A stretch of DNA of 64,000 bases from Catenulispora sp. EB89 (GTDB taxonomy: Bacteria > Actinomycetota > Actinomycetes > Streptomycetales > Catenulisporaceae). The DNA lies in contig NZ_JBGCCU010000018.1 in assembly GCF_041261445.1 (NCBI RefSeq), positions 124,001 through 188,000 on the forward strand. Reading direction: 5' to 3'. The position numbers and the translations under genes are program-made. Below the pieces are notes generated by a model that was given only the letters and a program-made list of their open reading frames with translations, was not told the DNA's origin and did not search any database. Shown piece by piece: positions 25,556 through 33,558 of the stretch; positions within the stretch are counted from its first letter, which is position 1; every line of letters starts with the position of its first letter.

Positions 25556-26878
25556 GTGACGTCAAATAGTGTTGATGGGTCCGCACACTACGCATGTGTC
25601 GGCGTCGGTGTCGGTCCGGCCAATCTCTCGCTGGCCTCGCTCCTGCACCCGCACCCGGGGCTGAAGAACCTGTTCCTGGAGCGCCGGGCCGCCTTCGGCT
25701 GGCACGACGGGCAGCAGATCCCCGGCGCCACGTTGCAGGTGTCGATGCTGAAGGACCTGGTGAGCCTGAGCGACCCGACGAACTCGTTCTCGTTCCTGAA
25801 CTACCTGCACGCCAAGGGCCGCGCCTACCACTACCTGAACGCCCAGTTCGACGAGGTCCCGCGCCTGGAGTTCCGCAACTACCTGGCCTGGGCCGCCGCG
25901 CGGAACCCCAACATCGCCTTCGGGCGGACCGTCACCTCGGTCGAGTTCGACTCGGTGTTCCGGATCCACACCGACTCCGGCATGGTGAGCGCCGATCACC
26001 TGGTCGTCGGCGTCGGCACCCAGCCGTGGGTGCCGGAGCACGCCCGCGAGCACCTCGGCGAGAGCCAGTTCCACGTCGCCGACTTCATCCCCCGCGCCGA
26101 CGGCCTGGCGGGCAGGCGGGTGGCGGTCGTCGGCGGCGGACAGTCCGGCGCCGAGGCCTTCCTGGACCTGATCTCCCGCCCGCACGACCGGCTCCCGCGC
26201 CGCGTGACCTGGATCTCCCGGCGCCCCAACTACCTGCCCATCGACGACTCGCCGTTCACCAACGACTTCTACATGCCCTGCTTCTCCGACCACTTCGCCG
26301 GCCTCGACCCGGCGACCCGCGGCCGGTTCACCGCCGAGCACGTACTGACCAGCGACGGCGTCTCGGAGTCGACGCTGCGGGCCATCTACCAGCGCGTCTA
26401 CCACCACCGCTTCCTGTCCGGGGCGCCGGACCTGGTCGCGCTCTACCCCGATCGCCACGTGGTGCAGACCGAGCGCACGTCCACGGCTCCCTGGCAGCTG
26501 ACCCTGAAGCACAACAACCCTTCGCAGGCCCCTGAGGTGCTGGAAGTCGACACGGTCGTCTGGGCCACCGGCTACCGGCCGGCCTCTGCCGACTTCCTGG
26601 CCCCGCTGGCCGGCCGGCTGGAGCGCGAGCCCGACAGCGGCGAGATCCGGGTCGACCAGCACTATGCCGCCGTCTGGGACGGCCCGCCCGGCCACCACGT
26701 CTTCATCCAGAACAACACCCGCAGCCAGCGCGGACTGGCCGACCCTAACCTGTCGCTGCTCGCCTTCCGGGCCCAGCGCATCCTCGACCGGATCATGGGC
26801 AGCAGCCACGAGCACCAGCACAGCTCCTTCATCGAGTGGAACTCCAAAGTCCCGGCCCAGCCGATCGAAGGACGCTGA
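25556..26878 (+). CDS. FAD/NADPH-dependent amino acid N-monooxygenase (lysine N6-hydroxylase type)
   Basis: A 440-residue class B flavin N-hydroxylase of the SidA/IucD/PvdA family. The FAD motif is CVGVGVGPANLSLASLL (near residue 15). The NADPH motif is RRVAVVGGGQSGAEAFLDL. The C-terminal signature DTVVWATGYRP and the segments WHDGQQIPGATLQVSMLKDL and DPTNSFSFLNYL are family hallmarks. These enzymes hydroxylate the side-chain amine of lysine or ornithine in the cytosol. Lysine is inferred because the next two genes are the partners of lysine hydroxylases in hydrazine-forming pathways (Spb38 in s56-p1, Tri26 in triacsin). GTG 25556 has a GGGGA ribosome site. It is the first gene of the 14-gene operon. 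Confidence 0.9.
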   Translation: MTSNSVDGSAHYACVGVGVGPANLSLASLLHPHPGLKNLFLERRAAFGWHDGQQIPGATLQVSMLKDLVSLSDPTNSFSFLNYLHAKGRAYHYLNAQFDEVPRLEFRNYLAWAAARNPNIAFGRTVTSVEFDSVFRIHTDSGMVSADHLVVGVGTQPWVPEHAREHLGESQFHVADFIPRADGLAGRRVAVVGGGQSGAEAFLDLISRPHDRLPRRVTWISRRPNYLPIDDSPFTNDFYMPCFSDHFAGLDPATRGRFTAEHVLTSDGVSESTLRAIYQRVYHHRFLSGAPDLVALYPDRHVVQTERTSTAPWQLTLKHNNPSQAPEVLEVDTVVWATGYRPASADFLAPLAGRLEREPDSGEIRVDQHYAAVWDGPPGHHVFIQNNTRSQRGLADPNLSLLAFRAQRILDRIMGSSHEHQHSSFIEWNSKVPAQPIEGR

Positions 26879-26882
26879 TCCG

Positions 26883-27896
26883 ATGCGTGAGCAGAGGCAG
26901 CGCATCGCTGTTGTGGGCGGCGGAATCCTCGGCTGCCTCGTCGCCCGCGAGATCTGTGCCGCCGAAAAGCCTGCGCGCAGCCCTCAGACCGAAGTCGTGC
27001 TGCTGGAGCGGGACGCCGTCGGCTCCGGCGCCAGTCGGCGCTCGGCCGGCCTGTCCATCCCGAGCGGAGCCACCGACCGGATCCGGGGGATGGCCAAGGT
27101 CAGCGGCGACTACTACGACCAGCTCGCACAATCCCGTCCCGACCTTCCCATCTACCCGGTGGACATGACCGTCGTCGCCGAGGCGTCCGGCGCCGGCGCG
27201 CAGCACGTCGAGGGCTGCCACTACGCCGACGTCGACTCCCTGGTCCGGGCCCTCGTCCGTGACCTGCGGCCGCGGGTTCGGGTGCGGGAAGGCGTGCAGG
27301 TGACCGGGATCGAGTCCGACAGCGGCGGCGTCGAACTCGAACTCGGCACCGGCGAGACGCTGAACGTCGACCACGCCGTGCTGGCGCCGGGACCGTGGAT
27401 CAAGGCACCTGCCTGGCGGCGCTACGTCGAACCGCTCGGCCTGCGCGTCAAGAAGATCGCCGCCCTGCACGTCGAACAGAGCCCTGATGCGGGCGACCGA
27501 GTGCGCTACTTCGCCGACGACGACGCCTTCCTGCTCCCCATGGCCCACCGCGGCCACTGGCTGTTCAGCTACACCTGCCAGGAGTGGGACGTCGACCCGG
27601 ACACCCTGCACGACGGTCTGTCCCCGGCCGTGCTCGGCGAAGCGCGGAACCTGCTGGGCCGGCTCGCCCCGGCCCTGGCCGAGCACGCGACGTCCGGCCG
27701 GGTCTTCTGCGACGCCTACAGCCCGGACCGCGAACCCCGCGTCCAGGCGCTCGACGAGGCCGGACGGATCGTCTTCGCCGGGGCCGCGAACGGCTCCGGT
27801 TACCGGCTGGCCCCGGCGATCGCCTCGGAGGCGGCCGGCCTGCTGTTCAAGCTTCCCACGCTTCCCCCTTCCACCAGGCATTGGAGCCAGAGTTGA
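26883..27896 (+). CDS. DAO-family FAD-dependent oxidase (hydrazinoacetate-releasing type)
   Basis: A 337-residue D-amino-acid-oxidase/glycine-oxidase-like flavoprotein. The dinucleotide motif IAVVGGGILGCLVAREI begins near residue 8. GSGASRRSAGLSIPSGAT follows, and the C-terminal IVFAGAANGSGYRLAPAIA is the FAD-closing motif. It starts 4 bases after the hydroxylase. In s56-p1 (Spb39) and triacsin (Tri27) pathways the matching oxidase cleaves the Lys-Gly hydrazine conjugate at the lysine side to give hydrazinoacetic acid. The same role is inferred here from family plus the adjacent cupin-MetRS enzyme. It carries no signal peptide and is probably cytosolic. Confidence 0.82.
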   Translation: MREQRQRIAVVGGGILGCLVAREICAAEKPARSPQTEVVLLERDAVGSGASRRSAGLSIPSGATDRIRGMAKVSGDYYDQLAQSRPDLPIYPVDMTVVAEASGAGAQHVEGCHYADVDSLVRALVRDLRPRVRVREGVQVTGIESDSGGVELELGTGETLNVDHAVLAPGPWIKAPAWRRYVEPLGLRVKKIAALHVEQSPDAGDRVRYFADDDAFLLPMAHRGHWLFSYTCQEWDVDPDTLHDGLSPAVLGEARNLLGRLAPALAEHATSGRVFCDAYSPDREPRVQALDEAGRIVFAGAANGSGYRLAPAIASEAAGLLFKLPTLPPSTRHWSQS

Positions 27897-30184
27897 TCAT
27901 CAACGAGTACGATGCCGCAGCCCTGCACGAAGCGTTCGGAATCGACATGGGCTCGATGGACCTGGGGCCGATCGAGGAGCGGGGCGTCGGCGGCGGCTGG
28001 GGCCGCGTCGCGCCCGGCGGCCGGTCCGACGCGCACCAGCACGACGAGATCGAGACCTTCGTGATCGTCGCAGGGCACGGCGATCTGATCGTGAACTCCG
28101 AGCGGCGGCAGGTCAACCCGGGCAGCGTCATCCAGTTCGAACCCTTCGAGACGCACCATCTGGAGAACACCGGAGCGCAGGACCTGCTGTTCGCCACGTT
28201 CTACTGGCGCAACCCCGACCGGGCCGCGCGCGCCGCCGTCGCACCGGGGCGGCGCTCCTTCGACCGCCGGCCGGTCTTCGTCTTCTCCTCGCCGACCACG
28301 CCGAACGGGGACCTGCACCTCGGGCACCTGTCCGGGCCGTATCTGGGTGCCGACGTGTTCGTCCGGTATCAGCGGATGATCGGCGCGCAGGCCTGGCACA
28401 TCGCCGGCAGCGACGACTTCCAGAGCTACGTGGAGGCCACCGCACGCCGCGAGGGACGCACCCCGGCCGAGACCGCGGCGCACTACAGCGCCGAGATCCT
28501 GGCCACCCACAAGCTGATGGACATCAGCGTCGACCAGTACACCGTGTCGAACGCAGACCCCGGATACACGCAGGGCGTGCAGGACTTCTTCGCCGGCGTC
28601 GCGAAGTCCCCGGCGGTCGATCGCCGGTCCTGCCCGGCGCTGTTCGACGGCGCCACGGGACGCTACCTCTACGAGCCCGACGTCTCCGGCGGCTGCCCCA
28701 CCTGCGGCAGCCCGACCGGCGGGAACATGTGCGAGGAGTGCGGCGAGCCCAACATCTGCGCCGACCTCGTCGCCCCGCGCGCCGCCGACTCCGACGCCGA
28801 GCCGCGCGTCGGCGAGCTCACCCGGTACTCCCTGGCTCTGCACGAGGTGATGCCGGACATCGCCGTCGCCCACCGCCTGGGCCGGGTCCCGGCCCGGGTC
28901 CTGGAGCTCGCCGACCGCCTGGCCCGGCGGGAGAGCCTGGACCTGGCGATCACGCACCCGGGGCAGTGGGGCACGCGGCCGGCCGACGCGCCGGACGACG
29001 ACCAGGTCATCTGGGTCTGGATCGACATGGCCTACCGCTTCCTGTACGGCATCGAGGCGATCGGCCGCCGCACCGGGGAGGACTGGAGCGCCCAGGAGCC
29101 GCGGGCCGACTGGAAGATCGTGCACTTCCTCGGCTTCGACAACAGCTTCTACCACGCGATCCTCACCCCGGCGCTGTACAAGCTCGCGTACCCGGGCTGG
29201 GCGCCGGACATCGACTACCACCTCAACGAGTTCTACGAGCTCGACTTCGACAAGTTCTCCACCAGCCGCCGCCACGCCGTGTGGGGCAAGGACGTCCTCA
29301 ATCCGCAGACCGTGGACGCGGTGCGCTTCCACCTCGCGCGCACCCGGCCCGAAAGCCGCCGGACCAACTACTCGGCGGCCGACTACGACGCCACGCTGAA
29401 CGAGACGCTGATCGGCGTCTGGCAGACATGGCTCGATGACCTCGGGACGCGCGTCGTGAACGAGTACGGCGGCGTGGTCCCCGACGCGGGCATCTGGCAG
29501 CCGGAGCACACGGCGTTCTTCGCGCGGCTCGGCATGCGTCTGGCCGAGGTGAGTGGGGCGCTTGGGCAGGACGGGTTCTCGCTGCGGCAGGCCGCCGAAG
29601 CCCTCGACGGCATCGTGCGGGACACCGTGGCGTTCCGCGACTCCGAGCGCGCTGCCGCGGGTATCGCAGCTCGCAAGGACCAGGCGCGGACCGCGATCGC
29701 GCTCGAGTTGGCAGCGGCGAAGCTGCTCGCGGTCGCCGCCGCGCCGGTGATGCCGCGCTTTGCCGGTCGGCTCGCTGCCGCGCTGGACGTGCCCGAGCCG
29801 GAGCGCTGGCCGGAGCAGGTGAGGTTGGTCGCGGCCGGGACCAAGATCGACCTGGCCGGTCAGGTGTACTTCGGCGAGCCGGCGGTGTCGCAGAGGTCGC
29901 AGATGCCGGCGGGCTCCGCGCTGCTGCCTTGGCTCGGCGACCGCGTGCGGGAGTCGCTGGTTCTGGCGCCGGACGCGCCGGTCGTGGACAGCACGCTCGT
30001 GGCGCTCGGCATGGAGTCCATGCAGTCCATCGCGTTGCAATATCAGCTCCTGGAGAAGCTCGGCGTTGACGTACCGGTGGAGGTCCTGCTGGGGGAGCGG
30101 ACCGTCGCCGAGCTGGCCGAGTTCCTGGACGGCGAACTCTCGCCGGAGGCGCGGGCCGAGCTCGTCACGGAGGTGACGGCGTGA
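27893..30184 (+). CDS. Hydrazine synthetase: cupin - MetRS-like - carrier protein fusion
   Basis: A 763-residue three-domain protein. Residues 1-115 are a cupin with metal ligands in HQHDEIE (H48, H50, E54) and FETHH (H88/H89). About 120-650 is a methionyl-tRNA-synthetase-like class I domain: HIGH-type motif GDLHLGHLSG (H142-H145), zinc site CPTCG..CEECG (268, 271, 280, 283) and KMSKS-equivalent KFSTSR (454-459). Known cupin-MetRS fusions (Spb40, Tri28) join N6-hydroxylysine to glycine through an N-N bond. The last 85 residues are an added carrier protein with the modification serine in LGMESMQS (S709) and a helix-rich end. TTG 27893 is chosen because GGAG sits 6 bases upstream and TTGA overlaps the previous stop; GTGA overlaps the NRPS start. 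Lack of a tRNA anticodon-binding end argues against a housekeeping MetRS. Confidence 0.88.
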   Translation: MIINEYDAAALHEAFGIDMGSMDLGPIEERGVGGGWGRVAPGGRSDAHQHDEIETFVIVAGHGDLIVNSERRQVNPGSVIQFEPFETHHLENTGAQDLLFATFYWRNPDRAARAAVAPGRRSFDRRPVFVFSSPTTPNGDLHLGHLSGPYLGADVFVRYQRMIGAQAWHIAGSDDFQSYVEATARREGRTPAETAAHYSAEILATHKLMDISVDQYTVSNADPGYTQGVQDFFAGVAKSPAVDRRSCPALFDGATGRYLYEPDVSGGCPTCGSPTGGNMCEECGEPNICADLVAPRAADSDAEPRVGELTRYSLALHEVMPDIAVAHRLGRVPARVLELADRLARRESLDLAITHPGQWGTRPADAPDDDQVIWVWIDMAYRFLYGIEAIGRRTGEDWSAQEPRADWKIVHFLGFDNSFYHAILTPALYKLAYPGWAPDIDYHLNEFYELDFDKFSTSRRHAVWGKDVLNPQTVDAVRFHLARTRPESRRTNYSAADYDATLNETLIGVWQTWLDDLGTRVVNEYGGVVPDAGIWQPEHTAFFARLGMRLAEVSGALGQDGFSLRQAAEALDGIVRDTVAFRDSERAAAGIAARKDQARTAIALELAAAKLLAVAAAPVMPRFAGRLAAALDVPEPERWPEQVRLVAAGTKIDLAGQVYFGEPAVSQRSQMPAGSALLPWLGDRVRESLVLAPDAPVVDSTLVALGMESMQSIALQYQLLEKLGVDVPVEVLLGERTVAELAEFLDGELSPEARAELVTEVTA

Positions 30185-33100
30185 GCCAGGTGACGGAGGT
30201 TCTGGCCGAGATCGAGTCCCGCGGCTTGAGCGTCACCGTCTCGGGGGCCGATCTGCGGCTGCAGGGGCCCAAGGAACGGATGGACCCGGAGCTGGTCGGG
30301 CGGATCAAGGCCGTCAAGCCGGAGCTGGTCGGCTACCTCAGCCAGCCGCCTGAGCCGGAGGGCTTCGCGGTCACTCCGCTGCAACGCGGTTATCTGATCG
30401 GGCGCGGTGACGCGGTCGAGCTGGGCGGGGTCGCCAGCCACGTCTACCACGAGATCGAGGGCTGCTGGGACTTGGAGCGGCTCGAAGGCGCGCTGCGCTC
30501 GGTGGTCGCGCGGCACGGGATGCTGCGTACGCGGTTCACCGCTGACGGCCGACAGATCGAGCAGCAGTCGGCCGAGATCCGGATCGGTCGGCTGGACCTG
30601 CGCGGACAGTCCGCGGAGCGTCAGATCGTGCGCCGTCTCGCGCTGCGCAGGGAGCTGTCGCATCGGGTGCTGCCGGCGGACCGGGCGCCGATGGTGGCCG
30701 CGGACGTCACGCTGCTGGCCGAGGACCGCATGGTGCTGCACGTGGGCCATGATGGCCTGGTGATGGACGGCATCAGCATGTTCCTGTTCTTCCGGGAGTG
30801 GTGGTCCGCCTACAGCGGGGCCGAGACCGAGCCCTATTCCGGCGAGGAGGCGTCGTTCGAGGCCTACGTCGCCGCGTTGGAGAAGGCCCGGACCCGTGCT
30901 CCGGCCGAGCGGTCGCGGACCTACTGGCTCGATCGGATCGAGGACTTGGCGCCGCATCCGGACCTGCCGCTGCGGACCAGCCCTTCGGCGATCGCGGTGA
31001 CCCGGTTCACGCAGTACTCCGCGCGGCTCGACGCCGCGGCCTGGGCCTCGGTGAAGTCGCGGGCCGCCGGCCTGGGCCTGACCCCGACCGTGCTGCTGCT
31101 CGCGGCCTACTCCGAGACGCTGGCCCGCTGGGGCGCGGGCAACCGGTTCACGCTCACCACGACCGTGGCCAACCGTCCGCCGATCCACCCGCGCATCAAC
31201 CACGCGATCGGCAACTTCTCCGAGACGCTGCTGGTGGAAGTCGAGATCGACCGGCAGCTCACGTTCCAGGAGCGCGCCAAGGCGTTGCAGGCCCGGCTGC
31301 GTCGGGACCTCGACCACCGGCACTTCAACGGGATCGAGGTGCTGCGGGAGCTCGGGCGCCGCACGGGTGCCGGGCAGGCGCAGATGCCGTACACGTTCAA
31401 CAGCGCGATCGGGTACGTGCAGGCCGACGTCGACGGCTCCGCGCTGGAGCTGTTCGGCCCGGAAGTCGCCACCAGCAGCCAGACGCCGCAGCTGTGGCTC
31501 AACACGTTCGCGTTCGAGCAGCACGGCGGGGTGACCGTCCAGTTCGACGCGGTGGACGGGCTGTTCCCCGAGGGCCTGGTCGAGGACATGGTCGCCGGGT
31601 ACCAGACGCTGCTCGACAGCTTGCTCGACGAGGACGCCTGGAACGCCGCCACCTTCGATCTGCTTCCCGAGGCACAACGCGAGCGGCGGCGGGTCGCGAA
31701 CGACACCGCGCGGCCGCGACCCGACGACGTCCGGCTGCCGGATGCCTTCCTGGCGCGGGCCGCGGCGGCGCCGGATGCGACGGCCGTCCTGACGTCTCAG
31801 GGCACGATGACGTACGGCGAGCTGTCCCGGCGTGCACGATCGGCCGCGGCCTGGCTTCAGGCACGTCGGGTCGGGCGGGACGAGCTCGTCGGCCTGGTGA
31901 TGACGCGGGGGCCGGAGCAGATCGTCGGGATCCTGGCGACGCTGCTGGCCGGCGCTGCGTATCTGCCCATTGACGCGGCGCTGCCCGAGGAGCGCAAGCG
32001 GTACATGCTGCGCGACGGCCGCGTGCGGTGCGTCCTGACCAACGCTGGATGGCAGGAGCCTGATACCGACGTCCTGGCGCTGGACGCGACCGAACCCGCG
32101 GACGGGGAGTCCCTGCCGGCGCTGCCCGCCGGCTCCGGACCCGACGACCTCGCCTACGTGCTCTACACCTCCGGGACGACCGGTGAGCCGAAGGGAGTCA
32201 TGGTCAGCCACCGCAGCGTGGCCAACGTCGTGGCCGACTGCAACGCGCGATTCGCTGTCGAGGCGCGGGATCGGTTCTTCGGGATCAGCGCGTTCAACTT
32301 CGACCTGTCCGTGTACGACGTCTTCGGCGCGCTGTCCGCGGGTGCTGCGATCGTGCTGCCGGACGCCGACCGGGCTGCCGATCCGGCGCACTGGCTGGCG
32401 TTGTGCGCGCAGTTCGGGGTGACCGTGTGGAACTCGGTGCCGGCGCTCGTGGCGCTGCTGGGTGAGCAGGCCGCGGCCGGTGAGGCCGGCCAGGACGGTC
32501 CGCTGGGCGCCTTGCGCCTGGTGATGATGAGCGGGGACCGGATCCCGCCGGAGCTTCCGGCGAGGTTGTGGCGTCTCAAGGACGACCTGTCCGTGATCTG
32601 TCTCGGCGGTCCCACCGAGACCACGATCTGGAACATCTCGCACCCGGTCGGCCGCGAGGAGGACGGCTCGCGCAGCATCCCCTATGGCCGGCCGAACGCC
32701 AACAACCAGGCGTACATCCTGGACGCCGACGGTCTGGACACTCCGGACTGGGTCACCGGCGAGATCTGCGCCGCCGGGGCTGGTCTGGCGCGCGGCTACT
32801 GGGGCGATGCGGCGCGCACCGCCGAGCGCTTCTTCGACGACGAGCGGCGGGGCGTGCGGCTGTATCGCACCGGCGACCTCGGCTGCTACCTGCCCGACGG
32901 CGAGATCGCGATTCAAGGGCGGGGCGACTTCCAGCTGAAGGTCAACGGGTACCGCGTCGAGGCCGGCGAGGTGGAGACGCGCCTGGCCGCGATCGATGAG
33001 ATCAAGGAGGCGGTCGTGGTGTGCCAGGCCGGTGCGCCGGATGCGCCGGATGCGCCGGATGCGCCGGACGCGTTGGTGTCAGGGGATCGGCTGGTGGCGC

Positions 33101-33558
33101 ATGTGGTCGCGGCCGGGGATCAGCATCCTGATGTCGCGGCGATTCGTGCCCGGCTCGGCGAGCACCTGCCGGTGTACATGACGCCCTCGGTGCTCGTGTG
33201 GCACGAGAGCTTGCCGCTCACCCGGAACGGCAAGGTCGACCGGGCTGCGCTGCTCGCTGCCGCGCCGTCCGGCGCCGGATCGGGTAGCGGCGGTGCGGCG
33301 AAGGCGACGGCGACGGCGAACACAGAGCTCGAACAAGAGCTGGCCGGCATATGGGCCTCGGTGTTGCGGCTGCCCGAAGGTTCTATCCCGCCGGAGGTCG
33401 ACTTCTACGAGCTCGGCGGGGAGTCGCTGGCTGCGGCGCGCATTCTCACCAAGGTGCGTAAGCGGTTCGGCATCGGGATCACGTTGGAGCGGATGCACGA
33501 GATGCAGACGGTGCGTGCCATGGCGGCTCATGTCGAGGCTGCGAGGAGGGCGTCATGA
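30181..33558 (+). CDS. NRPS: TubC-like docking - cyclization (Cy) - A - PCP
   Basis: A 1125-residue NRPS. Residues 1-52 (VTEVLAEIESRGLSVTVSGA, IKAVKPELVGYLS) are a TubC-type N-terminal docking domain. Residues about 60-480 are a condensation-fold domain whose active site is DGLVMDGIS, the DxxxxDxxS heterocyclization motif (D191, D196, S199), not HHxxxDG. The adenylation domain has YVLYTSGTTGEPKG (from 659), FNFDLSVYDVFG, GGPTETTIW, YRTGDLG and LTRNGKVDR. FDLSVYD is the form common in Cys-activating Cy-A modules, so cysteine is the best guess. A PCP ends the protein with LGGESL (S1082). GTG start overlaps the hydrazine synthetase stop. Expected chemistry: acyl-Cys condensation and thiazoline closure. 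A PDAPDAPDA repeat lies near residue 952-963. Confidence 0.9.
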   Translation: MSQVTEVLAEIESRGLSVTVSGADLRLQGPKERMDPELVGRIKAVKPELVGYLSQPPEPEGFAVTPLQRGYLIGRGDAVELGGVASHVYHEIEGCWDLERLEGALRSVVARHGMLRTRFTADGRQIEQQSAEIRIGRLDLRGQSAERQIVRRLALRRELSHRVLPADRAPMVAADVTLLAEDRMVLHVGHDGLVMDGISMFLFFREWWSAYSGAETEPYSGEEASFEAYVAALEKARTRAPAERSRTYWLDRIEDLAPHPDLPLRTSPSAIAVTRFTQYSARLDAAAWASVKSRAAGLGLTPTVLLLAAYSETLARWGAGNRFTLTTTVANRPPIHPRINHAIGNFSETLLVEVEIDRQLTFQERAKALQARLRRDLDHRHFNGIEVLRELGRRTGAGQAQMPYTFNSAIGYVQADVDGSALELFGPEVATSSQTPQLWLNTFAFEQHGGVTVQFDAVDGLFPEGLVEDMVAGYQTLLDSLLDEDAWNAATFDLLPEAQRERRRVANDTARPRPDDVRLPDAFLARAAAAPDATAVLTSQGTMTYGELSRRARSAAAWLQARRVGRDELVGLVMTRGPEQIVGILATLLAGAAYLPIDAALPEERKRYMLRDGRVRCVLTNAGWQEPDTDVLALDATEPADGESLPALPAGSGPDDLAYVLYTSGTTGEPKGVMVSHRSVANVVADCNARFAVEARDRFFGISAFNFDLSVYDVFGALSAGAAIVLPDADRAADPAHWLALCAQFGVTVWNSVPALVALLGEQAAAGEAGQDGPLGALRLVMMSGDRIPPELPARLWRLKDDLSVICLGGPTETTIWNISHPVGREEDGSRSIPYGRPNANNQAYILDADGLDTPDWVTGEICAAGAGLARGYWGDAARTAERFFDDERRGVRLYRTGDLGCYLPDGEIAIQGRGDFQLKVNGYRVEAGEVETRLAAIDEIKEAVVVCQAGAPDAPDAPDAPDALVSGDRLVAHVVAAGDQHPDVAAIRARLGEHLPVYMTPSVLVWHESLPLTRNGKVDRAALLAAAPSGAGSGSGGAAKATATANTELEQELAGIWASVLRLPEGSIPPEVDFYELGGESLAAARILTKVRKRFGIGITLERMHEMQTVRAMAAHVEAARRAS
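33034..33069 (+). repeat. 9-bp tandem repeat in NRPS gene
   Basis: Four tandem copies of GCGCCGGAT (last copy ends in C) encode Ala-Pro-Asp repeats in the A-domain C-terminal subdomain. The insertion falls in a surface loop and is probably tolerated. Confidence 0.9.

Noticed and set aside
27893..30184. Housekeeping methionyl-tRNA synthetase
   Set aside because: It has an N-terminal cupin, a C-terminal carrier domain and operon context with N-hydroxylase and oxidase, matching hydrazine synthetases rather than metG.
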